DNA of 52,737 nt from Fibrobacteria bacterium (GTDB lineage Bacteria; Fibrobacterota; Fibrobacteria; UBA11236), in contig JADGQO010000199.1 in assembly GCA_017881725.1 (NCBI GenBank), positions 1 to 52,737 on the forward strand, given 5' to 3'. Under the pieces are notes generated by a model. That model was not told the origin of the DNA, did no database searches, and saw only the letters and a list, made by a program, of their open reading frames with translations. The position numbers and the translations under genes were made by a program. Positions 16,924-24,916 of the stretch are shown in pieces (within the stretch, counting starts at the first letter, position 1; the number at the start of each line of letters is the position of its first letter).

Positions 16924-17985
16924 ATGAATCGAGCATTCATTTTTAGGGCCGCCTGCGTAGGGCTTCTTACGACTTCAGGTTTCGCTCAGACCATCAAGAC
17001 CACGCTCAGCCTTCAGGTCGGTGGAAAGCAGAGAAGTTGCGCCATTTACGTGCCCACCGGAATCAGCAAGCCGGCGGTGGTATTTTTCATCCACGGCGCC
17101 AATGGGAGCGGCGGGAATTTCGAGAACGATACCAAAGGCGACGTGACGGCGGATAAGAATAAATTCATCGCCCTCTACCCCAGCGCCGACGCCAAGGGCG
17201 GGACCGGGACCTGGGACGATATGACCGGCACCGGGAACTTCCCTTTCTTCCAGGCGCTGCTGGACACCATGGACGCGCGGTATAAAATCGACCGCACGCG
17301 GATTTACATGACGGGGTTTTCCCAAGGCGGCTTCATCAGTTTCGCGGCCGCTTGTTTTTACTCGGATATTTTCGCGGCAGTCGCTCCCGTTTCCGGTCAC
17401 CTCATTGCCACTTGCACAATTAAACGCCCCGTCCCCATGTTCATGACCTTCGGCGCACAAGAAGTCGCAGCCTCGTTCCTGCAGGACAGGGACGTTTGGT
17501 TGAAGTTGAACAAATGCCCGGCCACCGAAACCCTCACCAAGCCCTATCCCGCCTCCAGCGCCAATTCCAAGGCGGTGCGCGCGGCTTATGGACCTTGCGA
17601 CCAGAATTCTTCGGTGCTGGTGGATTCCATCATCGGACAGGGCCATCAATGGCCCGATCCCACCAACCTAGTTCAGGCCGACGAAGTGTGGAGTTTTTTC
17701 AAGCAATACTCGCTGGGTTCCGCTACCGGGGTATCGCCCACGGGGCCCAGGCAGGACGCTCCCTTCCACGCCAAGATTTCGGTCGCCTACACCGCCGGTC
17801 GGGTCCGTTTACAGGGCGTCGACGAGGGCGTGCGCGTCCGGGTAACGGACACCCAGGGCAAGCTCGTGGCGGATGCGACCGTATCGCACGGCGCGATTTC
17901 CTTCCGCGACCAGCCGCGCGGCGTGTACATCCTCTCGACCGGCGAAAGCCGAAACTCTGTGGACCAAAAATTCCTCGTGCCTTGA
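16924..17985 (+). CDS. Exported PHB-depolymerase / feruloyl-esterase-like alpha/beta hydrolase with C-terminal sorting-type domain
   Basis: This 353-residue protein has a signal peptide (cleavage near SGFAQ). The hydrolase domain shows the oxyanion stretch VVFFIHGANGSGGNF, the nucleophile elbow MTGFSQGGF, the segment FAAVAPVSGH and the late His in GQGHQWPDP. These match the LpqC / poly(3-hydroxybutyrate) depolymerase-like esterases, which include feruloyl and acetylxylan esterases. The last 75 residues (RVRLQGVDEGVRVRV, DTQGKLV, RGVYILS) form a small beta domain like the type IX secretion C-terminal domains. The ATG at 16924 was chosen because AAAGGGGA lies just upstream and a signal peptide follows. 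It suggests a role in degrading plant polymer esters outside the cell. Confidence 0.78.
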   Translation: MNRAFIFRAACVGLLTTSGFAQTIKTTLSLQVGGKQRSCAIYVPTGISKPAVVFFIHGANGSGGNFENDTKGDVTADKNKFIALYPSADAKGGTGTWDDMTGTGNFPFFQALLDTMDARYKIDRTRIYMTGFSQGGFISFAAACFYSDIFAAVAPVSGHLIATCTIKRPVPMFMTFGAQEVAASFLQDRDVWLKLNKCPATETLTKPYPASSANSKAVRAAYGPCDQNSSVLVDSIIGQGHQWPDPTNLVQADEVWSFFKQYSLGSATGVSPTGPRQDAPFHAKISVAYTAGRVRLQGVDEGVRVRVTDTQGKLVADATVSHGAISFRDQPRGVYILSTGESRNSVDQKFLVP

Positions 17986-18111
17986 TCCAGGAACTTTGAT
18001 CCTGGTACTTGGCCGCCCTGCGCTTGGTCATCCTGCGCATCGCCGCCCTGCGCTTCGCAGTCCGGCCTTTGCTCCTTCTCGTCCGACTCGAATACTTCTA
18101 AATTGCCCGGC

Positions 18112-18918
18112 ATGGGGCGTTACCGTTTTTTGGTCGAGTATCGCGGCGAGGCTTTCTCCGGTTGGCAGGAACAGCCGGGCCAGGCCACGGTCCAGTCTAC
18201 CTTGGAAGACGCCTTGCGCATTTGCCTGCGCCGGGAAACCCGGGTGGTGGGGGCGGGCCGCACCGACTCCGGCGTCCATGCTTCCGGACAGGTGGTCCAT
18301 TTCGACGCCGAGGATGGTTTGGACGCCCGGCGCGTCGAACACTCCCTCAATGCCTTGACGCCCGAAACCGTCTGCGTGAGAAAGTTGCAGGCCTGCCCCG
18401 ACGACTTTCATGCTCGCTTCGCGGCCTTGTCCCGGCTCTATCGCTACCGCATCGCATTGCGTCCCACCGCGCTTCATGCCCACCTCAGTTGGCATCCTGG
18501 TTTTCCTTTGTCCGTCGCGCGCCTGGCGGATGAATTGCGGAGCGTGGTCGGCCGGCATGATTTTGTAAATTTTTGCGTGCCCCGTGAGGACGGGAAAAGC
18601 ACCGACTGCCATTTGCTTCGCGCCGATGCCGCGATTGTGCCGATGGCCGGTGGGACTCCCGCCGCCGGGCGTTCCGGCGCTGGGTCGCCCGGCGTAGAAG
18701 ACGGCGACGGCTTCCTGGTCATCACGGTCGAGGGCGATCGGTTCCTGCATAAAATGGTTCGATCCATAGTGGGTGCCGCATTCGACGTGGCGCGCGGGGC
18801 GCATGCGCCGGGATTGTCAGCGGCGATACTGGCGGGGACATTTAAAGGAGAGCGGACTTGGGCCCCGGCCAAGGGGCTGTGTTTGGAACAGGTGAAATAT
18901 GCAGACGGATATGGGTAA
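18112..18918 (+). CDS. truA: tRNA pseudouridine(38-40) synthase
   Basis: TruA isomerises uridines 38-40 in the anticodon arm of tRNA. The protein has 268 residues. The N-terminal RYRFLVEYRGEAFSGWQ and the catalytic-Asp motif GAGRTDSGVHA (Asp near 50) are intact, as are SRLYRYRI, HDFVNFC and the C-terminal FLHKMVRSIVGAA. An insertion of about 20 Gly/Ala/Pro-rich residues (GGTPAAGRSGAG) sits in the second half, a position where most TruA proteins have a short loop. The ATG at 18112 is preferred to a TTG nine bases earlier. The 3' end overlaps the next start by 20 bases. Confidence 0.9.
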   Translation: MGRYRFLVEYRGEAFSGWQEQPGQATVQSTLEDALRICLRRETRVVGAGRTDSGVHASGQVVHFDAEDGLDARRVEHSLNALTPETVCVRKLQACPDDFHARFAALSRLYRYRIALRPTALHAHLSWHPGFPLSVARLADELRSVVGRHDFVNFCVPREDGKSTDCHLLRADAAIVPMAGGTPAAGRSGAGSPGVEDGDGFLVITVEGDRFLHKMVRSIVGAAFDVARGAHAPGLSAAILAGTFKGERTWAPAKGLCLEQVKYADGYG

Positions 18919-20191
18919 GTACAATCTTCAAAGCAATCAGAAAAAAATTTCTCCGGTGACGACCGTAACTACGGGCACAATTACGGCCGCGACGGCGACG
19001 TCAACGGAGTCTGCTCTGCGGATCGGCCGAACTGCGGGCGCGCGGGGCCTGCGCATAGGCATGGCATTGGGGCTGGCGGGCTTAACAGCGATCCTGAATG
19101 TGTCCTTGGCGGCCGCGCCGGTTCCCCAAGGTAACACCACGGTTACCCAAGGTTCGAATCCCTCCAACCCATCGGACATGCGGCGCACGGCCATCGTCGT
19201 GGCCACGGAGAAGGCCGCCCCTTCCGTGGTAAGCATCACGGTGCATCATTCGGCGGTGGTGGCCTATGGCAACCCGTTTTTCCAGGATCCGTTCTTCGAT
19301 TTTTTCGGCCCCCAGTACCGCAAAAAGGAAATGAGCAGCCTGGGATCGGGCGTGATCGTCGCGAAGGACGGTTTTATCCTGACCAACGCCCATGTGGTGG
19401 GATCGGGCGAGAGCGGGGAACTGGAAGGCATCACGGTGACGCTTTCGGACGGGCGGCAATTCGCCGCCAAGCTGGTGGGCGTGGAATATGCCAATGACCT
19501 GGCGGTCCTCAAAATCAAGGCCGATACCCTGCCTGTCGCGCAAATGCAGGAGCGGCCGGACAACATGATCGGCGAGTGGGTCGTGGCCATCGGCAACCCT
19601 TATGGCTATCTCATCAGCGATACCAAACCGACCGTTACGGTCGGCGTCATCAGCGCCGTGAACCGATCCTTCAGCAGCAACAGCGGCATCCATTACCACA
19701 ACATGATCCAGACCGACGCGTCCATCAATCCGGGCAACAGCGGCGGCGCGTTGGTAAACGTGGATGGCAAGGTCATCGGCATCAACACCTTCATCTTCAC
19801 GGGCGGCGGCCAATCGCAGGGCAGCATCGGACTGGGCTTCGCGATCCCCATTCAGAAGGCCAAGTCCGTCATGGACGAATTGATCCGATTCGGGTATATT
19901 CGGGAATTCACCACCGGCATTTACACCGATCCGAATGGCGAGGATGGCCGACCCGGCGTGACCATCGTGGGCCTGGACCGCGCCTCTCCGGGCGAAAAAG
20001 CCGGGCTCAAGGTGGGCGACGTGATTTACGAAGTGGCGGGAAAACGCATCGACTCCTTTCAGGACATCCAGGACATCTTCAAGTTGCTCCAGGTGGGCGA
20101 GTCGGTGGACATCCTATACTTGCGGGGCAACGCGAAGTTGCGGACGCAAATGGTGCTGGAAGAGAAAAACAAAAAGCACCGGATCTATTAA
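18899..20191 (+). CDS. HtrA/DegP-type serine protease with one PDZ domain
   Basis: This is an envelope quality-control protease. Of its 430 residues, the first 54 are a Thr-rich cytoplasmic extension and 55-73 are hydrophobic (MALGLAGLTAILNVSLAAA), serving as a signal or anchor. The protease domain carries the triad His165 (TNAHVV), Asp200 (YANDLAVLK) and Ser281 (NPGNSGGAL). A single PDZ domain spans about 325-420 (DRASPGEKAGLKVGDVI). One PDZ makes it DegS-like in layout. The start may be as late as 19061, which would remove the odd N-terminal extension. The gene overlaps truA by 20 bases. A perfect GGTAAC-N6-GTTACC palindrome lies in the linker at 19130-19147. Confidence 0.87.
   Translation: MQTDMGKYNLQSNQKKISPVTTVTTGTITAATATSTESALRIGRTAGARGLRIGMALGLAGLTAILNVSLAAAPVPQGNTTVTQGSNPSNPSDMRRTAIVVATEKAAPSVVSITVHHSAVVAYGNPFFQDPFFDFFGPQYRKKEMSSLGSGVIVAKDGFILTNAHVVGSGESGELEGITVTLSDGRQFAAKLVGVEYANDLAVLKIKADTLPVAQMQERPDNMIGEWVVAIGNPYGYLISDTKPTVTVGVISAVNRSFSSNSGIHYHNMIQTDASINPGNSGGALVNVDGKVIGINTFIFTGGGQSQGSIGLGFAIPIQKAKSVMDELIRFGYIREFTTGIYTDPNGEDGRPGVTIVGLDRASPGEKAGLKVGDVIYEVAGKRIDSFQDIQDIFKLLQVGESVDILYLRGNAKLRTQMVLEEKNKKHRIY
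19130..19147. repeat. Perfect GGTAAC-N6-GTTACC palindrome inside the HtrA linker
   Basis: Both half-sites are exact and the spacer is six bases. It encodes QGNTTVTQ between the membrane segment and the protease domain, a part of the protein with little sequence constraint. Confidence 0.6.
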
Positions 20192-20225
20192 GCCGGTGCC
20201 GGCAGCCGAGGCGGAAAATTTTGAA

Positions 20226-20249
20226 CGGCCTTCGGGGCCGAATTTTTTT
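20226..20249 (+). terminator. Rho-independent terminator after the HtrA gene
   Basis: A CGGCC / GGCCG stem with a five-base loop is followed two bases later by seven Ts. It lies 35 bases past the stop at 20191. Confidence 0.8.
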
Positions 20250-20331
20250 GATGGCGGAGAATCTTTATTGGTTTTGTCCGTCACGATTGAAGGATAATTG
20301 GAGCGCGGGAACGCGGTTAGGGGTAGGCAAA

Positions 20332-20640
20332 ATGGGAAAGAGTCATAGCTTGGGTCGCCTGGTCATCTTCATCTTCTTGGGATTGATCCTGGGCGGAATA
20401 CTGGGCGAGGTACTGGGCTTGGTGTTGGGGCAAATCGGCGTGCTCTCCGGCGGCGATTTGAACAATCCGATCCGCAATTTTTTCGTGGCTTCCTTCGAGC
20501 CCAGTCTGGGCATCAAGGACAACGGCATTTTGTTGGACTTGTACATGATCAAAATCCGCATGGGCCTGGGTTTCAAGTTCAACGTGTGCAGCGGCCTGGG
20601 CATGGGGATTTCGCTGTACATCATGAAGTGGTCGAAGTAA
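20332..20640 (+). CDS. DUF4321-like small membrane protein
   Basis: This 102-residue protein has an N-terminal hydrophobic helix rich in Gly (LVIFIFLGLILGGILGEVLG). A polar loop (NNPIRNFFVASFEPSLGI) and a second amphipathic or hydrophobic part (GLGFKFNVCSGLGMGISLYI) follow. The Gly-x3-Gly-E-x-Leu-Gly helix and the overall size match the DUF4321 family, whose function is unknown. GGGGTAGG upstream supplies a ribosome site for the ATG at 20332. The gene stands alone after the HtrA terminator. Confidence 0.65.
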   Translation: MGKSHSLGRLVIFIFLGLILGGILGEVLGLVLGQIGVLSGGDLNNPIRNFFVASFEPSLGIKDNGILLDLYMIKIRMGLGFKFNVCSGLGMGISLYIMKWSK

Positions 20641-20971
20641 GAGTCTGCTACGAGTCGGCGTTCTGGAAGGGGTTCGCTGGTTCCGCGATGTGTTGAGGGG
20701 TTAGGAATTAGGGGTTAGGAATACGGGTGTTTGCTCGCATTTTTCTTTTTGTGATTTCGGCGTAGCGGCAGGCGACCGGCCCCGCGAAGGCCAGCGCCGC
20801 CCATCTTCTAATTCAACCGTAAACGCAATCCGGCCTTTTCTTTAACTTTGCCCTTTGACGTTTCCCCTCTGGCTTTTGAATTTCCATTCCCTCTCCGCCC
20901 CTCCCTGTCCTCCCGCCCCCGATTTGGCTATATTCTGCGCCTTCCACAGCTTAACAAGGCCTTAAAATCGC
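20641..20971. other. 331-base intergenic region with a short direct repeat
   Basis: I see no gene here. Two adjacent copies of GGGGTTAGGAAT(TA) lie at 20697-20722, followed by pyrimidine-rich sequence up to gatA. The transcription start for gatA must lie here, but I could not pick a convincing promoter. Confidence 0.5.
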
Positions 20972-22450
20972 ATGCCGACAATCGCCGATACCGCTCGCAA
21001 AGTCCAGTCCGGGGAAATCACGTCCGAGTCCTTGGTGCAAGCCTCCCTGGGCCGCATCGAAGCGACCAAAGGATTGAACGCGTACATCAGCGTGTTGGCC
21101 GAGTCCGCGTTGGAGCAGGCGCGCGCGACGGATAAGCGCGTGGCGGCGGGCGAAAAGTTGGGGCCGTTGGCCGGAATTCCCGTGGCCGTGAAGGACAACA
21201 TCGTGTACTCCAAGGGGCGGACGACTTGCGGTTCGCGCATTCTGGAAAAATTCGAGTCGCCGTATGACGCCACCGCCTTGGCGCGGTTGGTGGCTGCGGG
21301 CGCGATTCCCGTGGGCAAAACCAATATGGACGAGTTCGCCATGGGCGCGACATCCGAGACCTCCGCTTTTGGCGCGCCGAAAAATCCTTTGGACCCAGGC
21401 GTGATCGCCGGCGGCAGCTCGGGTGGATCGGCCGTGGCCGTGGCGTCCGGAACCGTGCGCGTGTCCTTGGGTTCGGATACGGGCGGATCGATTCGCCAGC
21501 CAGCCGCATGCTGCGGCATCGTGGGCGTGAAGCCGACTTATGGGCGAGTGTCGCGCTACGGCTTGGTGGCGTATGCGTCGTCGTTGGATCAAATCGGAGC
21601 CTTTTCGGAAAACGTGGCGGACTCGGCGCTGCTGCTCAATGCCATCAGCGGCTGGGACGCGCAGGACAGCACCTCGTCGCAGGCGGTGGTGCCAGATTTC
21701 ACCGCGTCGTTGAACAAAGGCGTGCAGGGCAAAGTGATTGGGATGCCGAAGGAATGCTTCGGCGCGGGCTTGCAGCCGGAAGTGCGCGCACATGTGTTGG
21801 CGGCCTTGGATAAGCTGGAGAAAGCCGGAGCGGTGATTCGCGAGGTCTCGCTGCCGAGTTTCGAATTCGCCGTGCCGGCTTATTATGTCATCGCCACCGC
21901 CGAGGCTTCCGCGAATCTCTCGCGCTACGACGGCGTCCGCTATACGACGCGCGCGCAAGACGTGACGGATTTGTTCAGCTTGTATGCGAAGACGCGTTCG
22001 CAGGGATTCGGCTGGGAAGTGAAGAAACGCATTTTGCTGGGAACCTATGTGTTGAGCTCGGGATTTTACGATGCGTATTATTTACAGGCCCAAAAAGTAC
22101 GCCGCTTGCTGACGGACGATTTCAATCAGGCCTTCACAGGTTGCGACGTGGTGGTGACGCCGACCATGCCGACCTTGCCGCCGAAAGTGGGCGAAGTGTT
22201 CACCGATCCGATGGCCATGTATCTGGGCGACATTTACACCGTGGCGCTGAACCTGGCCGGTCTGCCGGGAATTTCCCAGCCGGTGGGCCAAGTGGGCAAA
22301 TTGTCCGTGGGTCTGCAATTCATCGGTAAGGCCTTCGCGGAAGAGGAACTGTTTCAGGTGGCTGCGGCGTTGGAGCACTCCTTGAACCCCTCAGACGCAT
22401 CCGGGGTTAGGCCCCAGTCCAGAAGAATCGGCGACGAAAAAGCGCCATAG
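20972..22450 (+). CDS. gatA: Asp-tRNA(Asn)/Glu-tRNA(Gln) amidotransferase subunit A
   Basis: GatA is the glutaminase/amidase subunit that supplies ammonia to convert misacylated Glu-tRNA(Gln) or Asp-tRNA(Asn). The protein has 492 residues, the family length. The amidase-signature triad is complete: Lys in PVAVKDNI, the cis-Ser and nucleophile Ser in GGSSGGSAVAVASG and GSDTGGSIRQPA. TYGRVSRYGLVAYASSLDQIG and YYLQAQKVRRL are also typical. gatB and gatC are not adjacent in the window. No close ribosome site is obvious, but the start gives the normal N-terminus. Confidence 0.93.
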   Translation: MPTIADTARKVQSGEITSESLVQASLGRIEATKGLNAYISVLAESALEQARATDKRVAAGEKLGPLAGIPVAVKDNIVYSKGRTTCGSRILEKFESPYDATALARLVAAGAIPVGKTNMDEFAMGATSETSAFGAPKNPLDPGVIAGGSSGGSAVAVASGTVRVSLGSDTGGSIRQPAACCGIVGVKPTYGRVSRYGLVAYASSLDQIGAFSENVADSALLLNAISGWDAQDSTSSQAVVPDFTASLNKGVQGKVIGMPKECFGAGLQPEVRAHVLAALDKLEKAGAVIREVSLPSFEFAVPAYYVIATAEASANLSRYDGVRYTTRAQDVTDLFSLYAKTRSQGFGWEVKKRILLGTYVLSSGFYDAYYLQAQKVRRLLTDDFNQAFTGCDVVVTPTMPTLPPKVGEVFTDPMAMYLGDIYTVALNLAGLPGISQPVGQVGKLSVGLQFIGKAFAEEELFQVAAALEHSLNPSDASGVRPQSRRIGDEKAP

Positions 22451-22523
22451 CTCTCCGGCATTGGGGGGGGATTTAGGCAATGAAAAATGCCACGTCCCTC
22501 CGGCGTTGCGCGTGGCGCCGCCT

Positions 22524-22623
22524 GAGGTAACGCAGAGGTTACCCTGGGTGCCGCACGAGGTAACGCAGAAGCTACCCTGGGTGCGAAGTCCCGGGTGCGT
22601 TGCCGGATAACGTTGGGGTTACC
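22524..22623. repeat. Cluster of three GGTAAC-N6-GTTACC palindromes
   Basis: Two 28-base direct repeats (22524-22551 and 22557-22584, 26 of 28 identical) each hold the palindrome: perfect at 22526-22543, one mismatch at 22559-22576. A third copy at 22606-22623 (GATAAC-N6-GTTACC) follows. They can form hairpins and lie between gatA and the minus-strand HTH gene, that is, at the 3' end of both. Confidence 0.85.
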
Positions 22624-22705
22624 CTAATTCCCTTGTCAATCCCGCATTTCCAATTCATACCCTTTTTGAATGGTGTTATGGTGAATTGTGTTATGAAATC
22701 CGCGA

Positions 22706-23065
22706 TCAGAGAAAATGTTCGGCGGAGAGATGAAACAAACCGGAAAACTTTTTGGCGGCCGACTTGCTGATGGGTCGTTGGTTGTTCTCCCAATCGGAGA
22801 TCCGGGAGGCCTTCACGCCGCCTAGCTTTTCGCCAAGCAAGGCTTGAGACCAGCCGTGCGCTTCACGCGAGTGCTTGAGCCAAAGACCCGGCGTCATGGT
22901 GGCGGCAATCTTCTTGGCCAAATCAGTCTGGAAATAGTCCACGGTTCCGGTGTCCTCCTCCAAGAGGTAGCGGGAATACCGGCGGCGGACATCCGTGAGA
23001 ACGCGGCTGGGCGTTCCCGGGCGGAAGGTCAGCTTAATAGGGCGCGTCTTTGTGGCTACCGACAT
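22706..23065 (-). CDS. XRE-type HTH protein, probable antitoxin / autorepressor
   Basis: This 119-residue protein has an N-terminal 50-residue region of unknown fold (FRPGTPSRVLTDVRRRYSRYLLEE). A standard XRE helix-turn-helix follows: LWLKHSREAHGWSQALLGEKL, then ASRISDWENNQRPISKSAAKKF. HTH proteins of this size and layout are often the DNA-binding antitoxin of type II toxin-antitoxin pairs. A 44-codon ORF lies just upstream on the same strand and overlaps its start by 32 bases. A palindromic operator precedes that ORF. Autorepression is inferred from this layout. Confidence 0.7.
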   Translation of the reverse strand: MSVATKTRPIKLTFRPGTPSRVLTDVRRRYSRYLLEEDTGTVDYFQTDLAKKIAATMTPGLWLKHSREAHGWSQALLGEKLGGVKASRISDWENNQRPISKSAAKKFSGLFHLSAEHFL

Positions 23066-23168
23066 AGTATACCTCCATCGTGATCGTTTTCTTCTGATTC
23101 TCCCAACAGGCGACGTAGCCGTGATTGTGGGACAAATGACAGTGATAGGTGTTGGTCTGGTATCCCAT
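23034..23168 (-). CDS. 44-residue small protein upstream of and overlapping the XRE gene
   Basis: The frame encodes a His/Tyr-rich start (YQTNTYHCHLSHNH), then YVACWENQKKTITM and ends EVYYVGSHKDAPY. The pattern 'HCHLxxxxVACW ... VEVYYVGSxxxAPY' is one I associate, without certainty, with very small proteins encoded next to XRE antitoxins. The ORF overlaps the XRE start and is first in the transcript, as toxins often are in higBA-type operons. The ATG at 23168 lies seven bases after a -10 box, so its mRNA would be leaderless. An ATG at 23180 falls within the -10 box itself. The frame is open further upstream, but that part looks non-coding. Confidence 0.5.
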   Translation of the reverse strand: MGYQTNTYHCHLSHNHGYVACWENQKKTITMEVYYVGSHKDAPY

Positions 23169-23175
23169 CAGTGGT

Positions 23176-23204
23176 AGCATACCCCGAAACGGGGTATGCG
23201 TCAA
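23176..23204 (-). promoter_or_regulatory. Promoter with overlapping palindromic operator for the small ORF-XRE pair
   Basis: On the minus strand, TTGACG (23204-23199) and TATGCT (23181-23176) are separated by exactly 17 bases. A perfect inverted repeat with 10-base arms and a three-base centre (23177-23199, GCATACCCCG / CGGGGTATGC) fills the spacer and covers most of the -10. A repressor bound there would block RNA polymerase; the HTH protein is the obvious candidate. Confidence 0.75.
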
Positions 23205-23363
23205 GTGAATATCTCCGTCTAAAAAGGGTGGCGGCGGGTGCTTTTGATGACGTGGTTCTGAAGGAAGATGATTCCTGAGGTGGACCGTTTACACCGAACT
23301 TTTTAAACCATCGAGAAGCCTTGCACAACGGATACGCGCCAATTGTTTATTATTTAGTCACCG

Positions 23364-23942
23364 ATGCTGAAAGCCAAAAAACGACTCCGGCATACTTCCT
23401 GGCTTCGAGGGTTGGTCCGATGCCTTTGGGTTGGTTCCGCAATCATGGCCCTCTCCGCCTGCGGTCCGCTGGTCCGGCCTTATTACAATCGCGATGTCGG
23501 CGGTTGGGTGATGCCCAATTCCTCCCTGACCCCCACGGCCATTGCTCCGAAGCTCGGTCCACTAAGCGGAGACGCCGAGCGGCTGCGCAAGGTGGTGGAG
23601 TCATACTTGGGCGTGCCTTACGATTTCGGTGGGCAGAGTAAGTCCGGCATGGACTGTTCCGGATTCATCCGTCAGGTATTTTCGGAGGTGTACGGAATCC
23701 GGTTGCCGCATAGTTCTGCAGCCATTTACGATCGGGGACAATTCGTTTCCCGCGCGGAGTTGCGTCCGGGTGATTTGGTGTTCTTCAAGAATTTCGGATT
23801 CATCGATCATGGCGGGATTTATATGGGGAAGAATTACTTCATCCATTCGGCGACGAGCGTGGGGGTTTCGTACTCGACTTTGGACGCGCCGTACTTTGGC
23901 GATCATTATGCCGGGGCCAGGCGGTTGACGGGAGGGGAATGA
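23364..23942 (+). CDS. NlpC/P60 peptidase lipoprotein
   Basis: This 192-residue envelope hydrolase probably cleaves peptidoglycan stem peptides. A basic start and hydrophobic segment lead to the lipobox ALSAC (Cys33), so it should be lipid-anchored. The NlpC/P60 domain (about 70-190) carries Cys in MDCSGFIRQVF, His in DHGGIYMG and the final polar His in YFIHSAT. PGDLVFF is also typical. It is a short Spr/NlpC-like enzyme with no extra SH3 domains. It stands alone. Confidence 0.88.
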   Translation: MLKAKKRLRHTSWLRGLVRCLWVGSAIMALSACGPLVRPYYNRDVGGWVMPNSSLTPTAIAPKLGPLSGDAERLRKVVESYLGVPYDFGGQSKSGMDCSGFIRQVFSEVYGIRLPHSSAAIYDRGQFVSRAELRPGDLVFFKNFGFIDHGGIYMGKNYFIHSATSVGVSYSTLDAPYFGDHYAGARRLTGGE

Positions 23943-24063
23943 GTGACCGATTTTACAAATCTTTCTAATTAATTCTTTGCTTTTTGATTTTCGGATTTTT
24001 TCGCGACGCCCATTTCAGCTCACCACTTCGTTTCCATCCCCAACAGGATAGATCGGAATTGTC

Positions 24064-24846
24064 ATGCGTAGATTTCACGTATCCCGTCTTTTCGCCATCG
24101 CCGCAGGCGCGACGCTTTTCATGGCTTGCGCCGGCCCGCGTAAATACCTGGCCGTTGAGGGAAAAGGCAAAATCGCCTTGGCCACCTTTTATTTGAACAA
24201 ATCCATCATGGAAACGGGAGCGGAAAAAGATACCGGACCCGGGCTGTTTCAAAAAAAGGAAACCTACTACCAACACCATCAAGAAGCCGTTGACGCCATG
24301 TGGGCGCAGTTGACCGATAGTCTCGGAGCGGCTTTCGGCAGCGCGGAATTTTTACCCTTCGGAGAGGTTTTCGCCAACAAAGGCTATAACGATTTGACGA
24401 CCTACGCCCCCATCAAAATGTTCGGCCTGCAAATGACTCCGGGCGCGGACAATGTTTATCCAAAAGGGTGCAAGTATGTTTCCCCTAACGACAAGAAGGT
24501 TTTGGCAGCCTTATTCGATTCCCTAAAGGTCGATTACCTGTTGATTTTTGATAATGACGCGCATGCTCGATTTTCCGGTACGGATGGAAAAATTGTCGAT
24601 GTGGGTCTGCGGAATGGCCGCATCGTGTTAACGACCAATCTTTTGCTTTATCACAAAACCAATGGGTTGATTTGGTCGCAGCGTCGGGATTTGGAATCGA
24701 ACACGGAAGGTCGTCTTGTCGACCATGAGCTGGACCCGGAGCTATTACCAAAAATGCTGGTCGAGGCCCAGGCTAAGCTTTGGAAAGAGGTCCGCGAGGA
24801 AGTGGAGCTTGGCCGAAAAAATAATGCTGCAAGCACCAAGCAATAA
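24064..24846 (+). CDS. Lipoprotein of unknown function
   Basis: This 260-residue protein has a signal peptide and a lipobox (LFMACA, Cys near 22). The mature part alternates helices and strands (VDYLLIFDND, RIVLTTNLLLYHKTNGLIWSQRRDLES), which recalls the small periplasmic TolB-N/CsgG-like fold used by lipoproteins that report a variable of the cell. That is only a fold impression. It ends in a charged helix. The next gene is a second lipoprotein 70 bases on, and the two may form an operon. Confidence 0.6.
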   Translation: MRRFHVSRLFAIAAGATLFMACAGPRKYLAVEGKGKIALATFYLNKSIMETGAEKDTGPGLFQKKETYYQHHQEAVDAMWAQLTDSLGAAFGSAEFLPFGEVFANKGYNDLTTYAPIKMFGLQMTPGADNVYPKGCKYVSPNDKKVLAALFDSLKVDYLLIFDNDAHARFSGTDGKIVDVGLRNGRIVLTTNLLLYHKTNGLIWSQRRDLESNTEGRLVDHELDPELLPKMLVEAQAKLWKEVREEVELGRKNNAASTKQ

Positions 24847-24916
24847 GGGATTCAAACCAATGTTTAGTTCGGAAAAAAATCCAGACTTCAATCCAATAAT
24901 TCGTAAAGGAATCGCA

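Noticed and set aside
17985-18100. Near-15-base repeats (GCCCTGCGCTT-type) after the esterase gene
   Set aside because: Only three poor copies; not clearly related to the perfect array at 4634.
19576-20640. A long plus-strand frame covering the end of the HtrA gene and the DUF4321 gene
   Set aside because: Its first two-thirds is an out-of-frame shadow of the protease gene, rich in Arg and His; only the last 102 codons from ATG 20332 are coding.
22524-22584. Two 28-base repeats considered as the start of a CRISPR array
   Set aside because: There are only two copies, the gap between them is five bases, and no cas genes are present; they are copies of the GGTAAC palindrome element.
23056-23328. 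A 90-codon minus-strand frame upstream of the XRE gene
   Set aside because: It runs through the promoter and operator in a frame without recognisable protein pattern; the 44-codon ORF in another frame fits better.
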